From Citrobacter amalonaticus (GTDB lineage: Bacteria > Pseudomonadota > Gammaproteobacteria > Enterobacterales > Enterobacteriaceae), in the NCBI RefSeq assembly GCF_001559075.2, contig NZ_CP014015.2:1860001-1924000 (forward strand): a DNA stretch of 64,000 bases, written 5' to 3'. This document shows positions 8,731-19,037 of the stretch, in pieces; position 1 is the stretch's first letter; the number at the start of each line of letters is the position of its first letter. A program made the position numbers and the translations under genes. The notes under the pieces are model-generated. The model searched no databases. It saw only the letters and a list, made by a program, of their open reading frames with translations, and was not told where the DNA came from.

Positions 8731-10376
8731 CAGGACTTTTTCTTCTCGCGGCTATGCAGACCACGCTTCTCCAGACCACGGTAAATCAGCTGCTGCTGAA
8801 TAATGGTGACCAGGTTGCTGACGATATAGTACAGCACCAGACCTGACGGGAACCACAGGAAGAACACCGTGAAGATGACCGGCATAAAGGTCATAATCTT
8901 CTGCTGCATCGGGTCAGTCACGGTGGTCGGCGACATCTTCTGGATGAAGAACATCGTTACGCCCATCAGGATCGGCAGGATGTAGTACGGGTCCTGTGCA
9001 GACAAGTCATGGATCCACAGGGCAAACGGCGCATGACGCAGTTCGACGGAGCCCATCAGCATGTAATACAACGCCAGGAAGATAGGCATCTGGATAATCA
9101 GCGGGAAGCAGCCGCCCAGCGGGTTAACCTTCTCCGCTTTGTACAGGGCCATCATTTCCTGGCTCTGACGCTGTTTGTCATCGCCCAGACGTTCACGCAT
9201 AGCCTGAATCTTCGGCTGCAGCATACGCATCTTCGCCATGGAGGTGTACTGCGCTTTGGTCAGCGGGTACATGATGCCACGAACGATAAAGGTGATGATG
9301 ATAATGGAGAAGCCCCAGTTACCGACGAAGCTATGGATCCATTTCAGCAATTTGAACAGCGGCTGAGAGATGAACCACAACCAACCGTAATCCACGGTCA
9401 GATCCAGGTGCGGTGCAACGGCCGCCATTTTGTCCTGAATTTCCGGGCCAACCCACAGGGTGCTGGTCATCGCGCCAGACTGGCCTGGCTGAACCAGTAC
9501 CGGCTGAGATTTATAGCCGATAGCGGCAATGCCGTTACCCAGGTTCGCGGTATAGAAGTTGTTGGTACCGTCGTTACGTGGCACCCATGCCGTGGCAAAA
9601 TACTGTTGCAGCATCGCGACCCAACCGTCTTTCGCATTGACGTTCAGGTTTTCGTTATCCGCGATGGTGTCGAATTTGTATTTTTCATACTTCTCATCTG
9701 GCGTGGAGTACGCCGCGCCACGGAAAGTATGCAGCGCGAAGTTGCTGCTTCCGGTGTCGCGATGAGACGGCAGATTGATGGATTGCTTCAGCTGACCAAA
9801 GGTGGAGATCTCCAACGGTTTCTCGCTGGCGTTCTGCACGCTGTAGTTCACGTTAACCGCATACTCACCACGTTTGAGGACAAACGTTTTAGTAAAGGTG
9901 TTACCCGCGGCATCCGTATAGGTCATCGGGATCTGCAGTTCGTTCTGACCATCAGCCAGTACAAAGGCGTCTTTTTCGACATTGTACAGCGGACGTGGGC
10001 CGTTAGCCGGGTTATCCGGGCCGTCACGACCAGTCAGACCGCTCTGAGCCTGATAGATAAACTGCGGCGTGGTTTCCAGCAGTTGGAACGGTTCGCTGGA
10101 ACCGAGTTCTTTCGGATAAGCTGGCAGCAGGGCCTGTTCCACATCACCACCACGGGTGTTGATGGTCAGATCAAGCACGTCAGTCTTAACCGTAATCAGT
10201 TTCCCCTGGCCACTGGCCGGTACGCCCTGGTCGGCGGCGCTACCCGCTGCGGTGGTCGTTGTCTGCGTGGTCTGTTGGGTCTGAGGTTGAGGATTTTTAT
10301 CCTGCTCCCAGGCTTGCCAGATCATGAAAGACACGAACAGCAAAGCGATGACTAAAAGATTGCGTTGCGAATCCAT
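8730..10376 (-). CDS. yidC: Membrane protein insertase YidC
   Basis: A 548-aa inner-membrane insertase, the same length as E. coli. It has an N-terminal anchor (LLVIALLFVSFMIWQAW), a large periplasmic beta-domain (about 60-340) and a C-terminal five-helix core with the conserved cytoplasmic hairpin (KMRMLQPKIQAMRERLGDDK) and positively charged tail. It inserts proteins alone or with SecYEG. It follows yidD by 2 bp, consistent with the rpmH-rnpA-yidD-yidC operon. Confidence 0.98.
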   Translation of the reverse strand: MDSQRNLLVIALLFVSFMIWQAWEQDKNPQPQTQQTTQTTTTAAGSAADQGVPASGQGKLITVKTDVLDLTINTRGGDVEQALLPAYPKELGSSEPFQLLETTPQFIYQAQSGLTGRDGPDNPANGPRPLYNVEKDAFVLADGQNELQIPMTYTDAAGNTFTKTFVLKRGEYAVNVNYSVQNASEKPLEISTFGQLKQSINLPSHRDTGSSNFALHTFRGAAYSTPDEKYEKYKFDTIADNENLNVNAKDGWVAMLQQYFATAWVPRNDGTNNFYTANLGNGIAAIGYKSQPVLVQPGQSGAMTSTLWVGPEIQDKMAAVAPHLDLTVDYGWLWFISQPLFKLLKWIHSFVGNWGFSIIIITFIVRGIMYPLTKAQYTSMAKMRMLQPKIQAMRERLGDDKQRQSQEMMALYKAEKVNPLGGCFPLIIQMPIFLALYYMLMGSVELRHAPFALWIHDLSAQDPYYILPILMGVTMFFIQKMSPTTVTDPMQQKIMTFMPVIFTVFFLWFPSGLVLYYIVSNLVTIIQQQLIYRGLEKRGLHSREKKKS

Positions 10377-10378
10377 CG

Positions 10379-10636
10379 TTAGTGTTCTCTGGTATCAAAT
10401 GGTCCGGGCGGGACGGGATCGTCACCACCAGGGTGTAAAGGGTGGCATTTTAATACGCGTTTCACCGTCAACCAACTGCCTTTTATCACTCCAAACCTGC
10501 GCAATGCCTCAATTCCGTAGCTTGAACACGTTGGAGTGAAACGGCAATGCGGCCCAAGCAGCGGACTGATCAGGCGTTGATAGACCCGAATAAGGGCTAT
10601 CAGGACCCGCGAGCCAGGCGACAATGGCGGCGCCAT
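10379..10636 (-). CDS. yidD: Membrane protein insertion factor YidD
   Basis: An 85-aa protein of the haemolytic YidD family with the conserved [10 protein letters not shown] cysteine block and [13 protein letters not shown]. It assists YidC-dependent insertion. Its 5' end overlaps rnpA by 37 bp in another frame, the arrangement known in E. coli, and its stop is 2 bp before the yidC ATG. Confidence 0.96.
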
Positions 10637-10959
10637 AATTTTTCCAACGCTTCCGAGAGAGCACGGTTATCGAGGTCGGCAACCCCTTTTTTCGCCACCA
10701 CCACGAAGTCCATTGCTGGCAATTCGTGTTGACGCAGACGAAAGCTTTCACGCGTCAGACGTTTAATCCGATTGCGTTCATGAGCGCGTCGAACGTTTTT
10801 CTTGGCGACAGTAAGACCGATACGGGGATGCCCCAGCGAATTCAGGCGGCCGAGGATGGTGATTTGCGGCGTGCCAGCCCGTTGTGGCTGCTGGAAGACG
10901 AATGTGAAATGATTGGGAGTTAACAAACGTAACTCCCTGGGAAATGCGAGCTTAACCAC
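10600..10959 (-). CDS. rnpA: RNase P protein component RnpA
   Basis: A 119-aa basic protein that binds the M1 RNA of RNase P and helps remove 5' leaders from tRNA precursors. It contains the RNR-type motif in [16 protein letters not shown]. The start is GTG at 10959 (valine and lysine follow), 16 nt after the rpmH stop, as in E. coli. The rare start and tight spacing are typical of this operon and keep RnpA far below L34. Confidence 0.97.
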
Positions 10960-10975
10960 TCAGGGGTTAGCTTTA

Positions 10976-11722
<747 letters not shown>

Positions 11723-13132
11723 GTGTCACTTTCGCTTTGGCAGCAGTGTCTTGCCCGATTGCAGGATGAGTTACCAGCCACAGAATTCAGTATGTGGATA
11801 CGCCCTTTGCAGGCGGAACTGAGCGATAACACGCTGGCTTTGTATGCGCCAAACCGTTTTGTGCTCGATTGGGTAAGAGACAAGTACCTTAACAATATCA
11901 ATGGGCTGCTGAATAACTTCTGCGGTGCGGATGCCCCGCAGCTGCGTTTTGAGGTCGGGACGAAGCCCGTCAGCCAGACGCTGAAGACGCCCGTGAACAA
12001 CAATGTCGCCGCACCGGCTCAGGTGGCGCACCAGGTTCAGCCCCAGCGCGCGGCGCCTGTCGCGGCGCGTCCGGGCTGGGACAATGTGCCTGCGCCTGCA
12101 GAACCGACCTATCGCTCTAACGTTAACGTCAAACACACGTTTGATAACTTCGTTGAAGGTAAATCCAACCAGTTGGCCCGCGCGGCGGCGCGTCAGGTGG
12201 CGGACAATCCTGGCGGCGCCTATAACCCGCTGTTCCTTTATGGCGGCACCGGTCTGGGTAAAACCCACCTGCTGCACGCGGTGGGGAACGGTATTATGGC
12301 GCGCAAGCCTAATGCCAAAGTGGTGTATATGCACTCCGAACGTTTTGTACAGGACATGGTAAAAGCCCTGCAAAACAACGCGATCGAAGAGTTTAAACGC
12401 TATTATCGTTCCGTCGACGCCCTCCTCATCGATGACATCCAGTTCTTTGCTAATAAAGAACGATCCCAGGAAGAGTTTTTCCACACCTTTAACGCCCTTC
12501 TTGAAGGTAATCAGCAGATCATTTTGACCTCGGATCGTTATCCAAAAGAGATCAACGGCGTTGAGGATCGTCTGAAATCCCGCTTCGGTTGGGGGCTGAC
12601 GGTGGCGATCGAACCGCCAGAACTGGAAACTCGCGTGGCGATCCTGATGAAAAAGGCCGACGAAAATGACATTCGTCTGCCGGGCGAAGTGGCCTTCTTT
12701 ATTGCCAAGCGTCTACGCTCTAACGTGCGTGAGCTGGAAGGGGCGCTGAACCGTGTGATTGCCAACGCCAACTTTACCGGTCGGGCGATTACCATCGACT
12801 TCGTTCGCGAAGCGCTGCGCGATCTGCTGGCGTTGCAGGAAAAACTGGTCACCATCGACAATATTCAGAAGACGGTGGCGGAGTATTACAAAATTAAAAT
12901 TGCGGATTTGCTGTCCAAGCGTCGTTCTCGCTCGGTAGCGCGTCCGCGTCAGATGGCCATGGCGCTGGCGAAAGAGCTCACTAACCACAGTCTGCCGGAA
13001 ATTGGCGACGCGTTTGGTGGGCGCGACCACACTACGGTGCTTCATGCCTGCCGTAAGATTGAGCAGTTGCGTGAAGAAAGCCATGATATTAAAGAAGATT
13101 TCTCAAACTTAATCAGAACATTATCTTCGTGA
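11723..13132 (+). CDS. dnaA: Chromosomal replication initiator DnaA
   Basis: A 469-aa AAA+ initiator that binds 9-mer DnaA boxes at oriC and opens the duplex. The start is GTG at 11723 (SLSLWQQCLARLQ follows), as in E. coli; an upstream ATG at 11711 would add only four residues. Domain I covers about 1-85. The linker (about 86-135) is the variable part. The AAA+ domain has Walker A GGTGLGKT and Walker B LLIDDIQFF. Domain IV ends with the GGRDHTTVLHA DNA-contact signature. dnaN follows after 4 bp. Confidence 0.98.
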   Translation: MSLSLWQQCLARLQDELPATEFSMWIRPLQAELSDNTLALYAPNRFVLDWVRDKYLNNINGLLNNFCGADAPQLRFEVGTKPVSQTLKTPVNNNVAAPAQVAHQVQPQRAAPVAARPGWDNVPAPAEPTYRSNVNVKHTFDNFVEGKSNQLARAAARQVADNPGGAYNPLFLYGGTGLGKTHLLHAVGNGIMARKPNAKVVYMHSERFVQDMVKALQNNAIEEFKRYYRSVDALLIDDIQFFANKERSQEEFFHTFNALLEGNQQIILTSDRYPKEINGVEDRLKSRFGWGLTVAIEPPELETRVAILMKKADENDIRLPGEVAFFIAKRLRSNVRELEGALNRVIANANFTGRAITIDFVREALRDLLALQEKLVTIDNIQKTVAEYYKIKIADLLSKRRSRSVARPRQMAMALAKELTNHSLPEIGDAFGGRDHTTVLHACRKIEQLREESHDIKEDFSNLIRTLSS

Positions 13133-13136
13133 CGCT

Positions 13137-14237
13137 ATGAAATTTACCGTTGAACGTGAACATTTATTAAAGCCGCTTCAGCAGGTCAGCGGCCCGCTGG
13201 GTGGTCGTCCTACGCTGCCTATTCTTGGCAACCTGTTGCTGCAGGTGGCTGACGGTGCGCTTTCGCTGACGGGTACCGATCTTGAAATGGAAATGGTGGC
13301 CCGCGTTGCGTTGATTCAGCCGCATGAGCCTGGCGCCACCACCGTCCCGGCGCGGAAGTTCTTTGATATCTGCCGTGGCCTACCGGAAGGGGCGGAAATC
13401 GCCGTCCAACTCGAAGGCGATCGCATGCTGGTACGTTCGGGCCGCAGCCGTTTTTCGCTGTCCACGCTACCTGCCGCCGACTTCCCGAATCTGGATGACT
13501 GGCAGAGCGAGGTAGAATTCACCCTACCGCAGGCGACGATGAAGCGTCTGATTGAAGCCACGCAGTTCTCCATGGCGCATCAGGACGTGCGTTACTACTT
13601 AAACGGCATGCTGTTTGAGACTGAAGGTGAAGAGTTGCGTACCGTGGCGACCGATGGTCACCGTCTGGCGGTTTGCTCTATGCCTGTTGGTCAGTCGCTG
13701 CCCAACCATTCGGTGATCGTGCCGCGTAAAGGTGTGATTGAACTGATGCGTATGCTCGACGGCGGCGATAACCCGCTGCGCGTGCAGATTGGCAGCAACA
13801 ACATCCGCGCGCACGTTGGCGACTTTATCTTTACTTCTAAGCTGGTGGATGGTCGTTTCCCGGATTACCGTCGCGTACTGCCGAAGAATCCGGATAAACA
13901 TCTGGAAGCTGGCTGCGATATCCTCAAGCAGGCTTTTGCCCGCGCGGCGATCCTGTCGAACGAGAAATTCCGCGGCGTGCGTCTGTATGTGAGTGAAAAT
14001 CAGCTCAAGATCACCGCGAACAACCCGGAACAGGAAGAAGCCGAAGAGATTCTGGACGTCACCTATCCGGGGACTGAAATGGAGATCGGCTTTAACGTCA
14101 GCTACGTGTTAGATGTCCTGAATGCGCTGAAGTGCGAAAACGTGCGCATCATGCTGACCGACTCCGTCTCGAGCGTACAAATTGAAGATGCGGCGTCGCA
14201 GAGTGCGGCTTACGTCGTTATGCCAATGAGACTGTAG
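13137..14237 (+). CDS. dnaN: DNA polymerase III beta sliding clamp
   Basis: The 366-aa processivity clamp (three tandem clamp folds, dimer in E. coli), ending with the conserved VMPMRL that forms part of the binding cleft for polymerases, MutS, Hda and others. It starts 4 bp after dnaA, with which it is co-transcribed. Unusually, its stop (TAG at 14235) is followed by a 142-bp palindromic repeat before recF; in K-12 the two genes abut. Confidence 0.98.
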   Translation: MKFTVEREHLLKPLQQVSGPLGGRPTLPILGNLLLQVADGALSLTGTDLEMEMVARVALIQPHEPGATTVPARKFFDICRGLPEGAEIAVQLEGDRMLVRSGRSRFSLSTLPAADFPNLDDWQSEVEFTLPQATMKRLIEATQFSMAHQDVRYYLNGMLFETEGEELRTVATDGHRLAVCSMPVGQSLPNHSVIVPRKGVIELMRMLDGGDNPLRVQIGSNNIRAHVGDFIFTSKLVDGRFPDYRRVLPKNPDKHLEAGCDILKQAFARAAILSNEKFRGVRLYVSENQLKITANNPEQEEAEEILDVTYPGTEMEIGFNVSYVLDVLNALKCENVRIMLTDSVSSVQIEDAASQSAAYVVMPMRL

Positions 14238-14243
14238 TGAAAA

Positions 14244-14385
14244 ATATCGGGCTATCTTACTTGCCATTTTCAACCTGGGCTGTGCTCACCCCTGTCACGT
14301 ACTTCGTGTACGCTCCAGGGATTGCGCGCAGTCCGTGTTGAAACTGGCTGCGCCGATAACGCCCTGGTACGAAGAAGCCTGATAT
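14244..14385. repeat. ERIC-like palindrome between dnaN and recF
   Basis: A 142-bp imperfect palindrome with ends ATATCGGGCT/AGCCTGATAT, inner arms TTTCAAC/GTTGAAA and a centre CACCCCTGTCACGTACTTCG then TGTACGCTCCAGGGA. The centre matches the ERIC core (CCCAGTCACTTACTT, then GTAAGCTCCTGGGG) at most positions, while the outer arms differ from the other ERICs in the window. It begins 6 bp after the dnaN stop and ends on the base before the recF ATG, so the recF ribosome-binding site lies in its right arm. Confidence 0.72.
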
Positions 14386-15459
14386 ATGTCTCTGACGCGC
14401 TTACTTATCAAAGATTTTCGCAATATTGAAAATGCGGATCTCGCTTTATCCCCCGGCTTTAACTTCCTGGTTGGCGCTAACGGCAGCGGTAAAACCAGCG
14501 TTCTGGAAGCTATCTATACGCTCGGCCATGGCAGGGCGTTTCGCAGTTTGCAGATTGGTCGTGTCATTCGCCACGAGCAGGAGTCGTTTGTGCTTCACGG
14601 GCGGTTGCAGGGCGAAGCGCGAGAGACATCGATTGGGTTAACCAAAGATAAGCTGGGTGACAGCAAAGTGCGCATCGACGGCACTGACGGCCACAAGGTG
14701 GCGGAACTGGCACTGTTGATGCCGATGCAACTGATCACCCCTGAGGGGTTTACTTTACTCAACGGCGGCCCCAAATACAGAAGAGCGTTCCTCGATTGGG
14801 GATGCTTTCACAATGAAGCCGGATTCTTCACCGCCTGGAGCAACCTGAAGCGTCTGCTTAAGCAGCGCAATGCGGCGCTGCGCCAGGTGAGTCGTTACGA
14901 GCAACTGCGTCCGTGGGATAAAGAACTGATCCCGCTGGCGGAACAAATCAGCACCTGGCGCGCGGAGTACAGCGCCGGTATCGCACAGGATATGGCGGAT
15001 ACTTGCCAGCAGTTTCTTCCTGAATTTTCTCTTTCCTTCTCTTTTCAGCGCGGCTGGGAGAAAGAGACAGATTATGCCGAGGTGCTGGAACGCGGTTTTG
15101 AACGCGACCGCATGTTGACTTACACCGCGCACGGCCCGCATAAAGCGGATTTCCGCATTCGCGCCGACGGTGCGCCGGTAGAAGATACCTTGTCGCGTGG
15201 GCAGTTAAAGCTGCTAATGTGCGCCTTACGTCTGGCGCAAGGGGAGTTCCTCACCCGTGAAAGCGGGCGGCGGTGTCTCTACCTGATAGATGATTTTGCC
15301 TCAGAGCTTGATGATGCGCGTCGCGGACTGCTGGCCAGTCGATTAAAAGCGACGCAATCTCAGGTCTTTGTCAGCGCAATCAGCGCTGAACACGTTCTGG
15401 ACATGTCGGACAAAAATTCGAAGATGTTCACCGTGGAAAAGGGTAAAATAACGGATTAA
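14386..15459 (+). CDS. recF: Recombination mediator RecF
   Basis: A 357-aa SMC-like ATPase with Walker A GANGSGKT near residue 36, the ABC signature-like LSRGQLKLL and Walker B YLIDDFASELD. RecF with RecO and RecR loads RecA on gapped DNA and helps stalled forks. The ATG at 14386 has only the weak GAAGAAG ahead of it, inside the preceding repeat. gyrB follows after 28 bp. Confidence 0.97.
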   Translation: MSLTRLLIKDFRNIENADLALSPGFNFLVGANGSGKTSVLEAIYTLGHGRAFRSLQIGRVIRHEQESFVLHGRLQGEARETSIGLTKDKLGDSKVRIDGTDGHKVAELALLMPMQLITPEGFTLLNGGPKYRRAFLDWGCFHNEAGFFTAWSNLKRLLKQRNAALRQVSRYEQLRPWDKELIPLAEQISTWRAEYSAGIAQDMADTCQQFLPEFSLSFSFQRGWEKETDYAEVLERGFERDRMLTYTAHGPHKADFRIRADGAPVEDTLSRGQLKLLMCALRLAQGEFLTRESGRRCLYLIDDFASELDDARRGLLASRLKATQSQVFVSAISAEHVLDMSDKNSKMFTVEKGKITD

Positions 15460-15487
15460 CCCAAGTTTAAATGAGCGAGAAACGTTG

Positions 15488-17902
15488 ATGTCGAATTCTT
15501 ATGACTCCTCCAGTATCAAAGTCCTGAAAGGACTGGATGCGGTGCGTAAGCGCCCGGGTATGTATATCGGCGATACGGATGACGGCACCGGTCTGCACCA
15601 CATGGTATTCGAGGTGGTAGATAACGCTATCGACGAAGCGCTCGCGGGTCACTGTAAAGACATCGTGGTCACTATCCATGCCGATAACTCCGTCTCCGTA
15701 ACGGATGACGGTCGTGGCATCCCAACCGGTATTCACCCGGAAGAGGGCGTGTCGGCGGCGGAAGTGATCATGACCGTTCTGCACGCAGGCGGTAAATTCG
15801 ACGATAACTCCTATAAAGTGTCCGGCGGTCTGCATGGCGTGGGTGTCTCCGTAGTGAACGCCCTGTCGCAGAAACTGGAACTGGTTATCCAGCGCGATAA
15901 CAAAATCCACCGTCAGATCTACGAGCACGGTGTCCCACAGGCACCGCTGGCGGTGACTGGCGATACCGACAAAACCGGTACGATGGTGCGTTTCTGGCCG
16001 AGCCACGAAACCTTCACTAACGTGACAGAGTTCGAATACGAAATTCTGGCGAAGCGTCTGCGCGAGCTGTCGTTCCTGAACTCTGGCGTCTCCATTCGTC
16101 TGAAAGACAAGCGCGATGGTAAAGAAGACCATTTCCACTATGAAGGCGGTATCAGGGCGTTCGTTGAGTATCTGAATAAGAATAAAACGCCGATCCACCC
16201 GAATATCTTCTACTTCTCCACCGAAAAAGACGGTATCGGCGTGGAAGTGGCGCTGCAATGGAACGACGGTTTCCAGGAAAATATCTACTGCTTTACCAAC
16301 AACATTCCGCAGCGTGACGGCGGTACACACCTTGCAGGCTTCCGTGCGGCGATGACCCGTACCCTGAACGCCTACATGGACAAAGAAGGCTACAGCAAAA
16401 AAGCAAAAGTTAGCGCCACCGGTGATGACGCCCGTGAAGGCCTGATTGCCGTGGTGTCCGTGAAGGTGCCGGATCCGAAGTTCTCCTCTCAGACCAAAGA
16501 TAAACTGGTCTCCTCTGAGGTGAAATCGGCGGTAGAACAGCAGATGAACGAACTGCTGAGCGAATACCTGCTGGAAAACCCGTCTGACGCCAAAATCGTG
16601 GTCGGTAAAATTATTGATGCGGCCCGTGCCCGTGAAGCGGCCCGTCGTGCACGTGAAATGACGCGTCGTAAAGGCGCGCTGGATCTGGCGGGTCTGCCGG
16701 GCAAACTGGCGGACTGTCAGGAACGCGACCCGGCACTGTCCGAACTGTACCTTGTGGAAGGGGACTCTGCAGGCGGTTCTGCGAAGCAGGGCCGTAACCG
16801 TAAGAACCAGGCGATTCTGCCGCTGAAGGGTAAAATCCTCAACGTAGAAAAAGCGCGTTTCGACAAAATGCTCTCTTCTCAGGAAGTGGCGACACTGATT
16901 ACCGCGCTGGGCTGCGGCATTGGCCGCGACGAGTACAACCCAGACAAACTGCGCTATCACAGCATCATCATCATGACCGATGCGGACGTCGACGGCTCGC
17001 ACATCCGTACGCTGCTGTTGACCTTCTTCTACCGTCAGATGCCGGAAATTGTCGAGCGTGGCCACGTCTACATCGCACAGCCACCGCTGTACAAAGTGAA
17101 AAAAGGTAAGCAGGAACAGTACATTAAAGACGATGAAGCGATGGACCAGTACCAGATCTCCATCGCGCTGGACGGTGCAACGCTGCATACCAACGCCAGC
17201 GCGCCGGCACTGTCTGGCGAAGCGTTAGAAAAACTGGTTTCTGAGTACAACGGCACGCAGAAAATGATTGGTCGTATGGAGCGTCGCTTCCCGAAAGCGC
17301 TGCTGAAAGAGCTGGTGTATCAGCCGACGCTGACTGAAGCCAATCTGTCTGACGAGCAGACCGTGACCCGTTGGGTGAACGCGCTGATTACCGAGCTGAA
17401 CGAGAAAGAGCAGCACGGTAGCCAGTGGAAGTTCGATATCCAGCACAATACGGAACAGAATCTGTTTGAGCCGATCGTTCGCGTGCGTACCCACGGTGTG
17501 GACACCGACTACGCACTGGATCACGAGTTTGTGACCGGTGCGGAATACCGCCGTATCTGCACGCTGGGTGAAAAACTGCGCGGCCTGATGGAAGAAGATG
17601 CATTCATCGAACGTGGTGAACGTCGTCAACCGGTTGCCAGCTTCGAACAGGCGCTGGACTGGCTGGTGAAAGAGTCACGTCGTGGCCTCGCGATCCAGCG
17701 TTATAAAGGTCTGGGCGAGATGAACCCGGATCAGCTGTGGGAAACCACCATGGATCCGGAAAGCCGTCGTATGCTGCGCGTGACCGTGAAGGATGCGATT
17801 GCTGCTGACCAGTTGTTCACCACGCTGATGGGCGACGCCGTAGAACCGCGTCGTGCGTTTATCGAAGAGAATGCCCTGAAAGCGGCAAATATCGATATCT
17901 AA
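15488..17902 (+). CDS. gyrB: DNA gyrase subunit B
   Basis: An 804-aa ATPase subunit of gyrase, exactly the E. coli length. The GHKL ATP site has EVVDNAIDEA, DDGRGIP and GGLHGVGVSVVNALS. The TOPRIM domain has EGDSAGGSAKQGRNR and DADVDGSHIR, followed by the enterobacterial-type insert and a conserved tail. The quinolone-region segment around EGDSAGGS reads as wild type. ATG at 15488; a TTG three bases earlier is not needed. Confidence 0.98.
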   Translation: MSNSYDSSSIKVLKGLDAVRKRPGMYIGDTDDGTGLHHMVFEVVDNAIDEALAGHCKDIVVTIHADNSVSVTDDGRGIPTGIHPEEGVSAAEVIMTVLHAGGKFDDNSYKVSGGLHGVGVSVVNALSQKLELVIQRDNKIHRQIYEHGVPQAPLAVTGDTDKTGTMVRFWPSHETFTNVTEFEYEILAKRLRELSFLNSGVSIRLKDKRDGKEDHFHYEGGIRAFVEYLNKNKTPIHPNIFYFSTEKDGIGVEVALQWNDGFQENIYCFTNNIPQRDGGTHLAGFRAAMTRTLNAYMDKEGYSKKAKVSATGDDAREGLIAVVSVKVPDPKFSSQTKDKLVSSEVKSAVEQQMNELLSEYLLENPSDAKIVVGKIIDAARAREAARRAREMTRRKGALDLAGLPGKLADCQERDPALSELYLVEGDSAGGSAKQGRNRKNQAILPLKGKILNVEKARFDKMLSSQEVATLITALGCGIGRDEYNPDKLRYHSIIIMTDADVDGSHIRTLLLTFFYRQMPEIVERGHVYIAQPPLYKVKKGKQEQYIKDDEAMDQYQISIALDGATLHTNASAPALSGEALEKLVSEYNGTQKMIGRMERRFPKALLKELVYQPTLTEANLSDEQTVTRWVNALITELNEKEQHGSQWKFDIQHNTEQNLFEPIVRVRTHGVDTDYALDHEFVTGAEYRRICTLGEKLRGLMEEDAFIERGERRQPVASFEQALDWLVKESRRGLAIQRYKGLGEMNPDQLWETTMDPESRRMLRVTVKDAIAADQLFTTLMGDAVEPRRAFIEENALKAANIDI

Positions 17903-17910
17903 TCCCTGTC

Positions 17911-17993
17911 TGTAGGCCGGATAAGGCGGTTTTACACCGCCATCCGGCAAGATTCAGTGCCTGGCCTGATGGCGCGTTGCTTATCAGGCCTGC
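17911..17993. repeat. REP pair (BIME) after gyrB
   Basis: Two facing REP units: TGTAGGCCGGATAAGGCG with CGCCATCCGGCA (17911-17949), then GCCTGGCCTGATGGCG with TTATCAGGCCTGCA (17959-17993). It starts 9 bp past the gyrB stop. Such elements stabilise upstream mRNA ends and can be gyrase-binding sites. K-12 has yidB between gyrB and yidA; no such gene is present in this 214-bp gap. Confidence 0.9.
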
Positions 17994-18116
17994 AATTGAT
18001 CATCAAAAGGGGAATCGTGCTTCCCCTTCCTATCCCCCTTTATCCCCGACTCTTTTACTGTTTTTTGAGCGGAATCGCGTTAGCATGAGCCAGGACTCAT
18101 TTAATGCGGGGAATTC

Positions 18117-18929
18117 ATGGCTATCAAACTCATTGCTATCGATATGGATGGCACCCTTCTGCTGCCCGATCACACCATTTCACCGGCGGTTAAACGTGCG
18201 ATTGCCGCAGCCCGTGAAAAAGGGGTAAACGTGGTACTGACCACCGGTCGTCCGTATGCGGGTGTGCACAGCTATCTGAAAGAGCTGCATATGGAACAAC
18301 CCGGCGACTACTGCATTACCTATAACGGCGCGCTGGTGCAGAAAGCGGGCGATGGTAGCACTGTCGCACAAACCGCGCTGAGCTATGACGATTACCGCTA
18401 TCTGGAAAAACTCTCCCGCGAGGTCGGCTCGCACTTCCACGCGCTGGATCGTACTACGCTGTATACCGCAAACCGTGATATCAGCTACTACACCGTACAT
18501 GAATCCTATGTCGCGACCATTCCTCTGGTGTTCTGCGAAGCGGAAAAGATGGATCCGAAAACCCAGTTCCTGAAAGTGATGATGATTGATGAGCCCGCGA
18601 TCCTCGATCAGGCCATCGCCCGCATTCCGGCGGAAGTGAAAGAGAAGTATACCGTGCTGAAAAGTGCGCCGTACTTCCTCGAAATCCTCGATAAACGCGT
18701 CAATAAAGGCACGGGTGTGAAATCACTGGCTGATGCGCTGGGTATCAAACCGGAAGAGATTATGGCGATTGGCGATCAGGAAAATGACATTGCGATGATC
18801 GAGTATGCCGGGCTTGGGGTGGCGATGGATAACGCCATCCCCTCGGTGAAAGAGATTGCCAACTTTGTCACCAAATCAAATCTGGAAGATGGCGTTGCGT
18901 ATGCCATTGAGCAGCACGTCCTGAAGTAA
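18117..18929 (+). CDS. yidA: Sugar phosphatase YidA (HAD superfamily)
   Basis: A 270-aa HAD type IIB (Cof-like) phosphatase. Motif I DMDGTLL is at residues about 9-15, motif II is VLTTGRPY and motif IV is GDQENDIAMIEYAG. E. coli YidA hydrolyses sugar phosphates and other small phosphoesters. It is a single cytosolic enzyme. A terminator follows and dgoR is downstream, as in E. coli. Confidence 0.96.
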   Translation: MAIKLIAIDMDGTLLLPDHTISPAVKRAIAAAREKGVNVVLTTGRPYAGVHSYLKELHMEQPGDYCITYNGALVQKAGDGSTVAQTALSYDDYRYLEKLSREVGSHFHALDRTTLYTANRDISYYTVHESYVATIPLVFCEAEKMDPKTQFLKVMMIDEPAILDQAIARIPAEVKEKYTVLKSAPYFLEILDKRVNKGTGVKSLADALGIKPEEIMAIGDQENDIAMIEYAGLGVAMDNAIPSVKEIANFVTKSNLEDGVAYAIEQHVLK

Positions 18930-18951
18930 TTCCTCTGGATGGTTTGCCATG

Positions 18952-18976
18952 ACCCGCGTTGATCGCGGGTTTTTTT
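18952..18976 (+). terminator. yidA terminator
   Basis: ACCCGCG (18952-18958) pairs with CGCGGGT (18964-18970) and is followed by seven T. It ends yidA transcription ahead of the dgo control region. Confidence 0.85.
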
Positions 18977-19037
18977 ATCCCCGCAGTTTACTCCTCATAA
19001 CATTTTTATTACCGATTGTCGTTTTTGTGATCTAAAT

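Noticed and set aside
9009..10355. 448-codon open frame opposite yidC
   Set aside because: Shadow of yidC, no ribosome site or recognisable domain.
15467..17188. 573-codon open frame on the minus strand opposite gyrB
   Set aside because: It runs inside the strongly conserved gyrB and reflects codon bias; the translation is rich in His, Gln, Phe and Arg with no family features.
17977..18228. 83-codon frame ahead of and into yidA
   Set aside because: Out of frame with yidA and overlaps REP sequence.
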